A stretch of 64,000 nt of DNA from Caulobacter sp. FWC26 (GCF_002742645.2 NZ_CP033875.1:1962001-2026000), one strand, 5' to 3'; numbered from the stretch's first letter, positions 48,188 through 57,203 are shown. The notes: generated from the sequence alone by a model not told the origin. Translations and numbers: made by a program.

Positions 48188-48547
48188 TCACGCTGCCATC
48201 CTTCGGACCGTGTCTAAGACGCGGTCCCGGCGATAAGGCTTTTGAAAGAAGACGATGTCCTGCGGCACGACCGCTGCTTCCGGCCACGGCCTGCCGGACG
48301 TGATGATGATCTGGATGGCGGGCCAGCGCTCGCGAATGCGGATGGCGAGCATGATTCCATCGATGCCGCCGGGCATGTTCACATCAGTGAAGACGACACG
48401 GATGTCGAGCCGATCTTGCAAAGTTACGAGCGCATCGGACGCATCCGACGCCTGAAGCACTTCGAATCCTGCTTCCTCGATCATGTCCGATGCGAACAGA
48501 CGAAGGAGTGGCTCGTCTTCGACGACGAGCACCACGGGTTTCACCAT
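48188..48547 (-). CDS. Single-domain response regulator
   Basis: A 119-residue receiver domain with no output: VLVVEDEPLLRLFASDMI (acidic pair), FTDVNMPGGIDGIMLA (phosphoacceptor Asp), IIITSGRP (Thr/Ser) and FFQKPYRRDRV (Lys). It follows the HWE-type kinase gene by 16 bases in one transcription unit, so the kinase is the likely partner, as is common in Alphaproteobacteria. The ATG at 48547 was preferred to 48556. Confidence 0.88.
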   Translation of the reverse strand: MVKPVVLVVEDEPLLRLFASDMIEEAGFEVLQASDASDALVTLQDRLDIRVVFTDVNMPGGIDGIMLAIRIRERWPAIQIIITSGRPWPEAAVVPQDIVFFQKPYRRDRVLDTVRRMAA

Positions 48548-48563
48548 TCCACGCATACTCCCA

Positions 48564-50168
48564 TCAACCTTGAACCAGGTGACGCATGGAGGCGTGTAGA
48601 TCAGCAGCTAACCCGGAGGGCTCGTAGCGGACATCGACGCCTCCTGTGCCGACAAGGCCGATGTTGATCAGCTTCGAACCAAAACCTCTGCGCGTCGGCG
48701 GGACGACGGGTGGTCCCCCGCGCTCACGCCATTGGATGCTTAGAAGATCGCTCTCCTGCCCGTTCAGTATGCCCCACGTCAGAGACACCTCGCCGTGATC
48801 ATTGCTCAGCGCGCCGTACTTGCAGGCGTTGGTCAGCAACTCGTGCACTATCAGCGAAAAAGAGAGCGCCGCTCGCGGCCCAAGGGCCACCGTAGGGCCA
48901 CTCATGTCGACCCGATCCGAGAATCCTATCGCGTCAATCACGGTCGCGGCGATCGTTTGCAAGTCAGCCTGCGTCCAACTCATTTGAAGCAAGGCGTCGT
49001 GCGCCGCGCTAAGAGCCATCAGACGGCGCTCAAAGGCGTAGACTGCATCGCGATCGGTGACGTTTCGCAACGTTTGGCTCGCGATGGCCTGAACCATAGT
49101 GAGCATGTTCTTCAAGCGGTGAGCGATCTCACCATTCACGATGACTTGCTGCTGCTCGGTGCGGAGCCTCGCGACCCCAGCCTCGAGCCGGTCCGCCGCG
49201 CTCCGCAGGAACGAGATTTCTTCTGCTGGCCACGGTCGGGGGTGCGCCGAATGGACAAAGAAGACGGCGATGGTCTTGCCTCGATCTCTCACTGGCATGT
49301 CGACCAGAGACCGAACGCCGACACGCACTGCGCTCTCGAGATTATGGAGCGTGCGGTCGTCGGTTAGGGCGTCCCAAACGATCAGGGGGTCGCCACCGAC
49401 GAGCGGCTTGCGCAAGCTTCCGTACTCTTCGAGACGGTGGCGGCCGGCGATGCTCATAATCCCGGGCGCCGTCCAATCTGTTTCGACGTCAATGGTCTCG
49501 ACGTCATCGTCGACGGATCCGAACCCGGCCCGGTCCGTGGCAAGCGCCCTGCCCACGATGGCGGCGGTAGCCGACGCCATCTCGGCGGTGTCGTGACTGC
49601 TTCGTATGGTCTCGCCGATCTCGACCAAGGCTGTCTGCAGCCCCGTGAGGCGCTCGCTCGCGTTGGCGACACGGCGCAGTTCAAGATTTTCGCTGGCGAG
49701 GCGAGCAAGTGCCTGAAGCATCGCCTTTTCCGCTTCGCTGAGCCCTTTAGGCCGCGGAGCGGTATCGATGACGCAGAGCCGACCAACGATCGCGCCGGAT
49801 CGCAGCATGAGCGGTGCGCCAGCGTAGGCGCGAAAGTGCCTGACGCCGGTGACGAGCGGATTGCGCTTGGTCCGCGCGTCATTTGTGAGATCGACGATTT
49901 CCAAGAGGTCGCCCTGATCGATCTCGATCCGACAGACCGAGTGTTCGATTTCGGTCTCGCACACCTCGAGCCCGTACTTGGCCTTGAACCATTGACGGTC
50001 GGTGTCGAGGAGAGTGATGAGCGCGATCGGAACGTCGCAAGCCTTTGCCGCGACGAAAACGAGATCGTCGAAGGCTTGCTCTTCCGGCGTGTCGAGGACC
50101 ATGAGGTCCGCAAGCGCCTTCGCCCGCTGTGCCGGCCCGAAATCTGTTTTGTCAGAGTTCAGGCTCAC
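48564..50168 (-). CDS. GAF-domain sensor histidine kinase of the HWE/HisKA_2 type
   Basis: The 534-residue soluble kinase has two GAF-like sensor domains (about residues 20-165, with CRIEIDQGDLLEIVDLTND; and about 180-340, with LVDMPVRDRGKTIAVFFVHS), then the phosphoacceptor helix EIAHRLKNMLTMVQAIASQTLR (His about residue 357) and an ATPase domain with HELLTNACKYGALS, LSIQWRERGGPPV and GFGSKLI. There is no membrane segment, so it should sense a cytoplasmic cue such as redox state or a small ligand. The response regulator follows directly. Confidence 0.9.
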   Translation of the reverse strand: MSLNSDKTDFGPAQRAKALADLMVLDTPEEQAFDDLVFVAAKACDVPIALITLLDTDRQWFKAKYGLEVCETEIEHSVCRIEIDQGDLLEIVDLTNDARTKRNPLVTGVRHFRAYAGAPLMLRSGAIVGRLCVIDTAPRPKGLSEAEKAMLQALARLASENLELRRVANASERLTGLQTALVEIGETIRSSHDTAEMASATAAIVGRALATDRAGFGSVDDDVETIDVETDWTAPGIMSIAGRHRLEEYGSLRKPLVGGDPLIVWDALTDDRTLHNLESAVRVGVRSLVDMPVRDRGKTIAVFFVHSAHPRPWPAEEISFLRSAADRLEAGVARLRTEQQQVIVNGEIAHRLKNMLTMVQAIASQTLRNVTDRDAVYAFERRLMALSAAHDALLQMSWTQADLQTIAATVIDAIGFSDRVDMSGPTVALGPRAALSFSLIVHELLTNACKYGALSNDHGEVSLTWGILNGQESDLLSIQWRERGGPPVVPPTRRGFGSKLINIGLVGTGGVDVRYEPSGLAADLHASMRHLVQG

Positions 50169-50234
50169 CAGAGCTCTCCCGGTCGGGGCCTTGAAGCCTG
50201 AACATGGCCGATCATGCGCTTTGGCTTAGTCACG

Positions 50235-50786
50235 TCAGTGCCCCCTCACGCGCGGCGGCCACTGCGATGACGGGCCCCCCGTGTCGCGGCTCTGATCGGC
50301 GGCGGCACCAATAGTCAGAACGATCTTGCCCTGGATGTGGCCTGCCTCTGCTCGATGATGAGCGGCAGCCGCTTCGGAAAGCGGGAATGTGCTGTCCACG
50401 GCGACGCGAACCGCACCGCTATCGAGTAGTTGAGCTAGCTTGGCCAACTGATCGCCGTTGGAACGAACCTGAGTCGCCGAAACGGTCACCCCCCGGCCGG
50501 CAGCCTCGTCATGTCCGGCAAAGCCGAGGGGAAAAATCGGGAACAGCGCGCCGCCCGGACGGATGGTCTGCAGAAAGCGGCTCGCGGCCGGGCCGCCGAC
50601 AGCGTCGACGACGAGATCGACGTCGCGCACATCGTCTTCGGGCTTGGTCTGCGTGTAGTCGATGAACTCGTCAGCACCCAGTTCGCGGAGGAAAGCCTCG
50701 TGCCGGCTTGACGCGACAGCTAGTGGCGCATCCTCATAGCGGAGGACCTCGGGAGCGCCGAACTCATGGAAGCGGATCGCCTTCAT
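50235..50786 (-). pseudogene. NADP-dependent quinone oxidoreductase-like gene with a large internal deletion
   Basis: The 183-codon frame starts normally (MKAIRFHEFGAPEVLRYEDAPL) but jumps at about 50715 directly to SRHEAFLRELGADEFIDYTQ, normally about 140 residues further on. The GroES-like substrate domain and the first half of the nucleotide fold (the GGVGHFAVQ-type loop) are missing. The rest (VDLVVDAVGGPAASRFLQTIRPGGALFP...GHIQGKIVLT) is intact. An in-frame deletion of about 400 bp is the simplest cause; the product is unlikely to be active. It lies 14 bases after a thiolase gene. Confidence 0.82.
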
Positions 50787-50800
50787 CTCATACCCCCCAA

Positions 50801-52066
50801 TCAGACGCGTTCGAGGAGGGCGACGGTGCCTTGACCGCCGTCGGCACAGATGCTGACGATCCCGAGAGACCCGACCGGCATGGCCCACAGCTCTTTGACG
50901 GCTTGGCTGAGGTCACGCGCGCCAGTCGCGCCGAAGGGATGCCCGATAGCTACCGAACCGCCGTTGGGATTGACGCGATCCCAGTCGAAGTTACCCATCT
51001 CGGGCGAGACGCCGGCCTTCTCTCGGACCCAATTCGGATCGGTGATGGCTGCGACATTGGCCAAGACCTGTGCCGCGAAGGCTTCGTGGATCTCCCAAAG
51101 GGCAATGTCGGAGAATGCCAGCTGATGTCGCGCGAGCAGACGCGGAATGGCATATGACGGTGCCATCAGAAGCCCCTCCGTGTGGAGGTCGACCGCAGAT
51201 ATTTCGAAGTCGACGAGCCGCACGTGAGCCGTGCCTTCGGGGAGCCTCTGCAAACCTTCTTCATTGGACACCCAACAGCCGGCCGCCCCATCTGTGATCG
51301 GAGAGCTGTTGCCAGCTGTCAGGCTACCCATGCCGCTCTCGCGATCAAAGGCCGGCTTCAGACCTGACAGCCGTTCGGCGGACGTGTCCGCACGCGGGTT
51401 TGCATCGCGGGCAAGTTCCGGCAGTGCAATCACGAGGTCATCGAAGAAACCGCTGTCCCAACCGGCGATCGCTCGCTGGTGGCTCTTGAGAGCCCAGTCG
51501 TCCTGTGCCTCACGCGAGATCCGCCACGCCTTGGCGGTCTCCTCCATGTGATCGCCCATCGTCCTGCCGGTAAGGCGGTTGGCCCATCCCTTCGTCGGGA
51601 GCACATAGTCGGTAGGAGCCAGCGCCCCCAAGGCGGCAAGTGCTGCTGCGGCATCCTGCGCGAACAAATCGGTGAGCCGCTTTGATGCCTCGGGGGTAAG
51701 CGCGAGCGATGGCCGGCTCATGACCTCAGAGCCGCCGACCATGATCAAGTTAAGGCCGCCACCGAGCATGCCGGCCGCAGCGAAACACGCGGTCATGCTG
51801 GTTGAGCACGCAAGAACAACGGAGAATGCCGGGACATTGGGATTGAGTTTCGCGTCTAGCCATACCTCACGAGCGATATTGCTCCAGCCCAGGTTTGGGA
51901 TGACGCTTCCCCAGACAACGAGGTCGGGCTCGGCAAGCTTCCCCATCTCCTGAACGACGGGCACGGATAAGGAGACCGCGTCATAATTCGCCAGTGCTCC
52001 CCCGCCGCGCCCAAAAGGGGTCCGAAGGCCTGCGGCTACGAAAACTGGTTCTGCAAAGCGGCTCAC
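50801..52066 (-). CDS. Thiolase-family acetyl-CoA acyltransferase
   Basis: This 421-residue thiolase resembles the FadI-type trifunctional thiolases. The nucleophilic Cys is in VVLACSTSMTACFAAAG, the His in IALWEIHEAFAAQVLAN, and the second acid/base region is GGSVAIGHPFGATGARDL and SICADGGQGTVALLERV (Cys). The mid-section contains PTKGWANRLTGRTMGDHMEETAKAWRISREAQDDWALKSHQ. It would cleave or form 3-ketoacyl-CoA. No other beta-oxidation gene is nearby; the next gene downstream is the deleted oxidoreductase. Confidence 0.92.
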   Translation of the reverse strand: MSRFAEPVFVAAGLRTPFGRGGGALANYDAVSLSVPVVQEMGKLAEPDLVVWGSVIPNLGWSNIAREVWLDAKLNPNVPAFSVVLACSTSMTACFAAAGMLGGGLNLIMVGGSEVMSRPSLALTPEASKRLTDLFAQDAAAALAALGALAPTDYVLPTKGWANRLTGRTMGDHMEETAKAWRISREAQDDWALKSHQRAIAGWDSGFFDDLVIALPELARDANPRADTSAERLSGLKPAFDRESGMGSLTAGNSSPITDGAAGCWVSNEEGLQRLPEGTAHVRLVDFEISAVDLHTEGLLMAPSYAIPRLLARHQLAFSDIALWEIHEAFAAQVLANVAAITDPNWVREKAGVSPEMGNFDWDRVNPNGGSVAIGHPFGATGARDLSQAVKELWAMPVGSLGIVSICADGGQGTVALLERV

Positions 52067-52184
52067 AGTGGTCTCCCGAAAGACAAAGGTTCGAATAAGC
52101 GACGCGGCGTAGTGCGCTCAGGCTCCCCGGCCTGGGCCGTAGTTGAGCGCTTTCGTCTGGAGGGATTCGACCATTTCGCTGCCT

Positions 52185-52931
52185 CTACCCTCCATAGCGC
52201 TCAGTCTTAATGATCGAGGCGTCGAGCCCGGCCGCTAACGCGCCGTCCGTCGCGATGTTGACGAAACCGTTGGACCCGCAAACGAACACGTGGGCAGGAT
52301 CTCGACCCAGGCGGGCGATCGTCTCCTTGACCATCTCGGCGTCGATCCGTCGGCCAAAGTCCGAGGCGCGCATTGGCGCTTCGCGCGTTATCGCGACGGC
52401 TAGGACCAACGCAGAATCACGCATCTCGATCGAGCGAAGTTCGCTGGAGAAGAGTACGTCGCGACTGGTCCGAGCGGACAAGAGCAGCGCAACTGGAACG
52501 GCCTGGGCCAGTGCTTGGCGCTGCCTGATCATTGCCATCAGTGGGACCAAGCCCGAACCTGCGCCGATCAGCAGCACCGGGTCGTCAGCAGGTTCGGGCC
52601 ACAAAAAGTGGCCACCGAGAGGACCTCTAAGTTCGATTTCGTCGCCAGGAGCGGCGACGTCGTGGAAGAACGGCGAGACTTCGCCATCGGGCAGACGCTC
52701 TATTGCCAACTCGAGGATCGGGGACGAGGCAGCCGACGATGCAATCGAATAGCTGCGCATCGCTTGATAGCCATTGGGGGCGGTCAGGCGCACGTCAACG
52801 TGCTGGCCGGCGGTATGGAAGAAAGGCTCCCGTAGCAGCAGGAAAAAGCTCTTTATACTTGGGGTCTGCTGGACGATCTCGTCGATCACACATGACTGCC
52901 ACGACGCGGGTTGCGCGTCGATCTCAGTCAT
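52185..52931 (-). CDS. Ferredoxin-NADP reductase-like FAD oxidoreductase
   Basis: A 248-residue flavoprotein: FAD-binding MRSYSIASSAAS (RxYS), the GDEIELRGPLGGHFLWP strand, the NAD(P) loop LLIGAGSGLVPLMAMIRQR and the C-terminal VFVCGSNGFVNIATDGALAAG. It lacks a 2Fe-2S domain. Its ATG lies inside the last codons of the molybdopterin oxidoreductase (8-base overlap), so it is most likely its dedicated electron donor or acceptor. Confidence 0.9.
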   Translation of the reverse strand: MTEIDAQPASWQSCVIDEIVQQTPSIKSFFLLLREPFFHTAGQHVDVRLTAPNGYQAMRSYSIASSAASSPILELAIERLPDGEVSPFFHDVAAPGDEIELRGPLGGHFLWPEPADDPVLLIGAGSGLVPLMAMIRQRQALAQAVPVALLLSARTSRDVLFSSELRSIEMRDSALVLAVAITREAPMRASDFGRRIDAEMVKETIARLGRDPAHVFVCGSNGFVNIATDGALAAGLDASIIKTERYGG

Positions 52932-53529
52932 GGGTGTACCGTTGTTCGCGCCACGGATCGCCGTAGATGTGATAGCCGCGCAGTTCCCAGAAGCCAGCTT
53001 CATCACGCGTCGTGAACTGCAGCCCATTCACCCATTTGGCGGACTTCCAAAAGTATAGATGAGGTACTAGCAGGCGCGCCGGTCCGCCATGATCACGGGG
53101 AAGCGGCTCGCCCGCATACCCAGTCGCGACCATCGCCTTACCGGCCAGAAGGTCGGCGAGCGGGACATTGGTCGAATAGCCATCGTAGCAGTGGGCCAAG
53201 ACGAAATCGGTGGGCCGCTCGAGTCCTGCATCCGCGAGGATGTCTTCGATCAGCACGCCTTCCCACTTGGTGTCGAGCTTCGACCATGACGTAACGCAGT
53301 GTATGTCTTTAGTTACGTTGGTTTTCGGAAGGGCGTTAAACTCGCTCCAGGTCCAGACCTTGATCGGCTTTGGACCGATCTTGACCGTAAACTTCCAGTC
53401 GGATGTCTCGATACGTGGCGTCGGTCCCGCGGTCAGTACGGGAAAATTTTCTACGAGATGTTGACCCGGCGGAATGCGGCCATCGTGGTCGCCGCCTGAA
53501 CCGCGGCCGGTGAAACCTCTGGTGACCAT
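52924..53529 (-). CDS. Sulfite-oxidase-like molybdopterin oxidoreductase
   Basis: A 201-residue single-domain member of the sulfite oxidase/YedY fold: FTVKIGPKPIKVWTWSEFNALPKTNVTKDIHCVTSWSKLDTKWEGVLIEDIL, where Cys78 would ligate molybdenum; later VATGYAGEPLPRDHGGPARLLVPHLYFWKSAKWVNGL, the family's cofactor-binding stretch. No signal or Tat peptide is present, unlike MsrP, so it should be cytoplasmic. It starts after AGGGGG and is coupled to the reductase gene downstream. A box of the redox-regulon type lies about 220 bases upstream. Confidence 0.88.
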   Translation of the reverse strand: MVTRGFTGRGSGGDHDGRIPPGQHLVENFPVLTAGPTPRIETSDWKFTVKIGPKPIKVWTWSEFNALPKTNVTKDIHCVTSWSKLDTKWEGVLIEDILADAGLERPTDFVLAHCYDGYSTNVPLADLLAGKAMVATGYAGEPLPRDHGGPARLLVPHLYFWKSAKWVNGLQFTTRDEAGFWELRGYHIYGDPWREQRYTHD

Positions 53530-53748
53530 GCCGAACCCCCTTGCTCGTCACGACAGACCGGAACCGACTTAATCTCAGGCTACTGCGTAGATGATCTTCG
53601 CACTTGCATGATGCCGAATGGATCGACAGGCTGAAACTCAGACAACCGAATGCCGTATCAGTATAGATCTGTTTATCATCACTATGAATCGCGCTAATCG
53701 CACCTCGACTATAGCGGTAGAGCAGCATCTTTGCCCAATGTCTGCTCG

Positions 53749-53765
53749 CTATAGTTTCAATACCT
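53749..53765 (-). promoter_or_regulatory. Redox-regulon box, copy 2 (between molybdo-oxidoreductase and nadE)
   Basis: On the minus strand it reads AGGTATTGAAACTATAG. It is 220 bases upstream of the molybdo-oxidoreductase start, in the same relative orientation as the other copies, and 116 bases upstream of nadE in the opposite orientation. The 351-bp interval 53530-53880 holds no gene. A partial CTATAG also occurs at 53709. Confidence 0.62.
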
Positions 53766-53880
53766 TCCGACCAGCGTTGCACGCGTATGTGCGCCCGTGG
53801 GATGTTAGGCGAACGCCGCCGGCTGACGGACGGAGAAGGCACGGTCATCGCCTGCTTGCGGTTCACGTCATGAGGTCGCC

Positions 53881-54705
53881 ATGCGCGCTCAAGCTGAAAT
53901 CATCGCAGCGCTCGGCGTCTCTCAAACGTTCGATGCTGAACAAGAGGCCGCGAGCCGTATCGGCTTCCTTCGCGATTATTTGAGAAGGTCTGGCCAGCGA
54001 GCGTATGTGCTTGGAATCAGCGGGGGCGTCGATTCCCTGACCGCGGGCCTGCTGGCGCAATCGGCCGTGAAGGAGCTTCGCCGCACCGGGTACGAGTGCG
54101 AGTTTCTTGCGGTGCGGCTACCTTATGGCATTCAGTCGGATGAGCACGATGCTCAACTTGCTCTCTCGACGATCAAGCCTGACCGTACGGTGGCGATCAA
54201 TGTGAGGCCCGCAACGGACGCTCTTTGGGCGGAACTGACGTACTCCGGATACGATCCAGTTGATCCTCACGACCGCGGCAGAGCGCTAGGTAACGTCAAG
54301 GCGCGCCAGCGCATGATTGCTCAATTCGCGCTCGCTGGAAGCCTGGGTGGCCTAGTGATCGGTACGGACCATGCAGCGGAAGCGGTCATGGGGTTCTTCA
54401 CCAAATTTGGCGATGGCGCCGCGGATGTTCTGCCTCTCGCGGGTCTCAACAAGCGACGTGTTCGCGCGATTGGGGTTCACCTTGGCGCCCCGCCTGAGAT
54501 AATCGGCAAGGTTCCGACTGCGGATTTGGACGATCTCATGCCGTTGCGCCCAGATGAGGATGTCTACGGCGTGACCTACGATGAGATCGACGATTACCTC
54601 GAGGGACGCGTCGTGGCGCCGACGGCTGTAGAGACAATCGAAGAAGCGTACCGAGCGACAGCCCACAAGCGTAAGCTACCTGCTGCGCCCGCTTTCCAGA
54701 TTTGA
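53881..54705 (+). CDS. nadE: NAD+ synthetase (ammonia-dependent type)
   Basis: The 274-residue protein is the short, ammonia-using NAD synthetase: ATP pyrophosphatase loop LGISGGVDSLTAGLLA (SGGVDS at 47-52), VNVRPATDAL-type NAD-substrate region, GNVKARQRMIAQFALAG, VIGTDHAAEAVMGFFTKFGDGAADVLPLAGLNKRRVRAI. Being next to redox enzymes, a second NadE in the island would raise NAD supply during stress; whether the chromosome has another nadE cannot be seen. Confidence 0.95.
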   Translation: MRAQAEIIAALGVSQTFDAEQEAASRIGFLRDYLRRSGQRAYVLGISGGVDSLTAGLLAQSAVKELRRTGYECEFLAVRLPYGIQSDEHDAQLALSTIKPDRTVAINVRPATDALWAELTYSGYDPVDPHDRGRALGNVKARQRMIAQFALAGSLGGLVIGTDHAAEAVMGFFTKFGDGAADVLPLAGLNKRRVRAIGVHLGAPPEIIGKVPTADLDDLMPLRPDEDVYGVTYDEIDDYLEGRVVAPTAVETIEEAYRATAHKRKLPAAPAFQI

Positions 54706-54748
54706 CGTCACCCAGGTCGAACGCACGCTCCGATTTGCTCCCGTCGAA

Positions 54749-54763
54749 GATATAGAAACTATG
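54749..54763 (+). promoter_or_regulatory. Redox-regulon box, copy 3 (upstream of the redoxin operon)
   Basis: It reads GATATAGAAACTATG on the plus strand, 203 bases before the redoxin ATG, in the same orientation relative to its operon as copies 1 and 4. It contains the perfect inverted repeat ATAG-AAA-CTAT, the most symmetric of the four. Confidence 0.62.
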
Positions 54764-54966
54764 TCACGTCGCTATTGGAAAAGTTCAGCGTGGGAATTCA
54801 TAGTCGATCACGCGAACGCTTTGTTTCGATGGGTATAGTTGAGAAGAGCATTGGTCTCATCGACCACGCGACCCTCTGGCTCAGGGAGCAGTAACGCATA
54901 GCAAAGCCGCTGTGGACGCGATGTTTCGCCAGGCATCGGGTGTCTGCATCGTGGTTGGAGAGAAGA

Positions 54967-55440
54967 ATGAGCCCGGCCGAACGTCAAGCTCCTCAGCTTC
55001 GTGTGCAACGGTGGATCGGTGTAGATGGCGGCAACCTCGCCACGCCGATCCAACTATCGGATCTGGGCGTAGGCCCGAAGATCGTGTTCGCGTTTCAGCA
55101 TTGGTGCCGTGGCTGCCATCTGCATGGATTTCCCACTCTGCAGAAATTGCACGGAGCGCTGGAATCCAGAGGTGTCGGGTTTGCAGTGATCCAAACGGTC
55201 TTCGAAGGTGCCCACGAAAATACCTTCGAGAAACTGCGCATCAATCAAGTCGAATACAATCTCCCCATTGCTTTCGGGCATGACGAGCCGCCAGCTGGCG
55301 CGGCTTTTCCCACATTCATGGAAGATTACAGAACACGGGGAACGCCGTGGTTTACCGTCATCAACGCCAACGGTCGCATCGTCTTCTCGGATTTTCATCT
55401 CGACGCGGATCGTTTGGTGGCGGAACTGGAGAGCACGTGA
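54967..55440 (+). CDS. Thioredoxin-like (AhpC/TlpA-type) redoxin
   Basis: The ATG at 54967 is preceded by GGAGAG and yields 157 residues. The thioredoxin fold shows KIVFAFQHWCRGCHLHGFPTLQKLH with a WCRGC redox site, FAVIQTVFEGAHENTF and a cis-Pro strand RGTPWFTVINANGRIVFSDFHLD. No signal peptide is evident, so it is likely cytoplasmic. It leads a three-gene operon with a DM13 protein (3 bp later) and an MFS transporter. Confidence 0.88.
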   Translation: MSPAERQAPQLRVQRWIGVDGGNLATPIQLSDLGVGPKIVFAFQHWCRGCHLHGFPTLQKLHGALESRGVGFAVIQTVFEGAHENTFEKLRINQVEYNLPIAFGHDEPPAGAAFPTFMEDYRTRGTPWFTVINANGRIVFSDFHLDADRLVAELEST

Positions 55441-55443
55441 AAG

Positions 55444-55935
55444 ATGCCACGTTGGCTCATTCTAGCCGCCACCCATATCGCCGCCGCCGCCGCAGGCTTT
55501 GCTGGTGGCATCTACATGCTCCCGATCCTGACCGCGCCGGTTTCGCCGACCGAAGCTGTCCTGCGCAGCTCGACGCCTGAAGCGCTTTATTCCGGAAGGC
55601 TTGTTCGGGATCTCGCCGGCAGCGACCTGCTGCATTGGGGCGAAGGTGAAGTGCGGGTCTTGCCTCCCCGGATCGCGCACATCGGCCGCCTCTCGCCGGG
55701 GCCGGACTACAAGCTCTATCTCACCCCACACTTCGTCGACACAGAGGAAGCGTTCCTCGCGATCAAGGACGCATCCGCTCGGGTGGGCGATGTGAAAACG
55801 TTCAACGGCTTCATCGTAGAGGTGCCCGCCGATATCGATGTTCGAGACTACAGCACCGTTGTCATCTGGTGCGAAGCCTTTGCTCAGTTCATCAGTTCCG
55901 CGGAGTATCAGCCTCCGCGTCAGGCTCGGAAATGA
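55444..55935 (+). CDS. Membrane-anchored DM13-domain protein
   Basis: A 163-residue protein with an N-terminal anchor (LILAATHIAAAAAGFAGGIYML, residues 5-26) and a DM13-like domain: YSGRLVRDLAGSDLLHWGEGEVRVLP, SPGPDYKLYLTPHFVDTEEAFLAIK, VGDVKTFNGFIVEVPADIDVRDYSTVVIWCEAFAQFISSAEY. The near-invariant Cys in VVIWCEAF is the proposed electron-transfer residue of DM13 domains. Facing the periplasm, it could pass electrons or take part in redox reactions with the neighbouring redoxin. The stop overlaps the MFS start by 4 bases. Confidence 0.82.
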   Translation: MPRWLILAATHIAAAAAGFAGGIYMLPILTAPVSPTEAVLRSSTPEALYSGRLVRDLAGSDLLHWGEGEVRVLPPRIAHIGRLSPGPDYKLYLTPHFVDTEEAFLAIKDASARVGDVKTFNGFIVEVPADIDVRDYSTVVIWCEAFAQFISSAEYQPPRQARK

Positions 55936-57203
55936 GCCAGGCGATGGACGACGTAAAGGCAGCGTGCGCGCGGGGACTCGTTTTGGCTCCGGTTGCGGCG
56001 CTGTTGTTAAGTGTCGCCACACTGCTCCTGGGCAATGGTCTGCTGGGTACTCTCCTGATTGTGAGAGCTGGTCAGGAAGGCTTCTCGGCCGGGACGATCA
56101 GCGCAATGATGTCCTTTTATTTCGCGGGCTTCACGATCGGCGCGCTGGTTTTGCCCCGGATCATCGTGTCTGTCGGTCACGTCAGGACCTTCGCTGGCTT
56201 CGCGGCGATCGCTTCGATGACTTCTCTCCTCCATGTCGCATTCGTAGACGCGAGCGCATGGATGCCACTTCGGCTTGTAACCGGCTTCGCCTATGCCGGC
56301 ATGATCCTTGCGACTGAGAGTTGGCTCAACGCTCACGCTATTCCGTCCACACGCGGTCAGCTCTTGTCGATCTTCGGCGTCGTTTCGATGGGCTCGTGGG
56401 CTCTTGGCCAAGCACTTCTAAACGTGGCCCCACCTGCAGACGTGACCCTGTTCCTGATCGTCTCACTGCTGATATCGGCGGCGGTCGTCCCAGTCACTCT
56501 GCTGCCCAGCCATCCGCCGGCCGATGTTCGACAGGAACCCGTCGCCTTCCGCGATCTTTTCGCGGTCTCGCCTCTAGCATCGGTCGGCGTCTTCCTGGCG
56601 GGCCTGGCCATAGGCGGTTTCTGGGGCTTGGGACCTAACTTTGCACAGAGGATCGGCCTCGATGTGGGCGGCATATCCGCGTTCATGGCGGCAGTCCTTG
56701 GTGGGACGCTCGCCCTGCAATGGCCTCTCGGATGGCTATCGGACCAGGTGTCGCGAAACCTCGTCATCGCCGGCGCGGCCCTGGCTTCCGCAGCGTCCGC
56801 TATCGCCGTAGCGATGGCGGCGGACGCGCCTCTGCCTCTGCTACTCGCCGCGGGCGCGCTGTTCGGCGGCTTCGGCATTCCCATCTATTCGCTATGTCTA
56901 GCCGTCGCCAACGACGATCTTCCTGCGGGTCGGCTTCTGGGCACAGCTCGCGGGCTTCTTCTGCTCAACGGTATCGGGACCGCTGCTGGGCCGCTCATCG
57001 GGGGAGTAGTGATGGATTTAGTGGGGCCCGGCGGCTTGTTTCTCTACGCGGCGGCGTTGCTCACTGCGCTGGCGGTGTTGGCCGGTGCGCGCAGGCGTAC
57101 TCACCGCGCCATCGAGACACGCGCCATACGCTGCCCAAGCACGGCGATGATCACCGGATCCCTCGATGCGATGATAACAACGCAAGCTAAGCCACAGAAA
57201 TGA
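55932..57203 (+). CDS. Major facilitator superfamily transporter
   Basis: The 423-residue protein has about twelve membrane helices. The A-type loop motif between helices 2 and 3 is atypical, and PLGWLSDQVSRNLVIAG after helix 8 is the second-half MFS motif. LVTGFAYAGMILATESWLNAHAIPSTRGQLLSIFGVVSMGSWALGQ is similar to YcaD-like exporters. The substrate is unknown. It is translationally coupled to the DM13 gene. The hydrophilic tail of about 40 residues is not typical. Confidence 0.88.
   Translation: MSQAMDDVKAACARGLVLAPVAALLLSVATLLLGNGLLGTLLIVRAGQEGFSAGTISAMMSFYFAGFTIGALVLPRIIVSVGHVRTFAGFAAIASMTSLLHVAFVDASAWMPLRLVTGFAYAGMILATESWLNAHAIPSTRGQLLSIFGVVSMGSWALGQALLNVAPPADVTLFLIVSLLISAAVVPVTLLPSHPPADVRQEPVAFRDLFAVSPLASVGVFLAGLAIGGFWGLGPNFAQRIGLDVGGISAFMAAVLGGTLALQWPLGWLSDQVSRNLVIAGAALASAASAIAVAMAADAPLPLLLAAGALFGGFGIPIYSLCLAVANDDLPAGRLLGTARGLLLLNGIGTAAGPLIGGVVMDLVGPGGLFLYAAALLTALAVLAGARRRTHRAIETRAIRCPSTAMITGSLDAMITTQAKPQK

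Noticed and set aside
47973..48287. A small minus-strand frame between the response regulator and grxC
   Set aside because: It overlaps grxC in another frame and its composition (Arg/His/Pro-rich end) is not protein-like.
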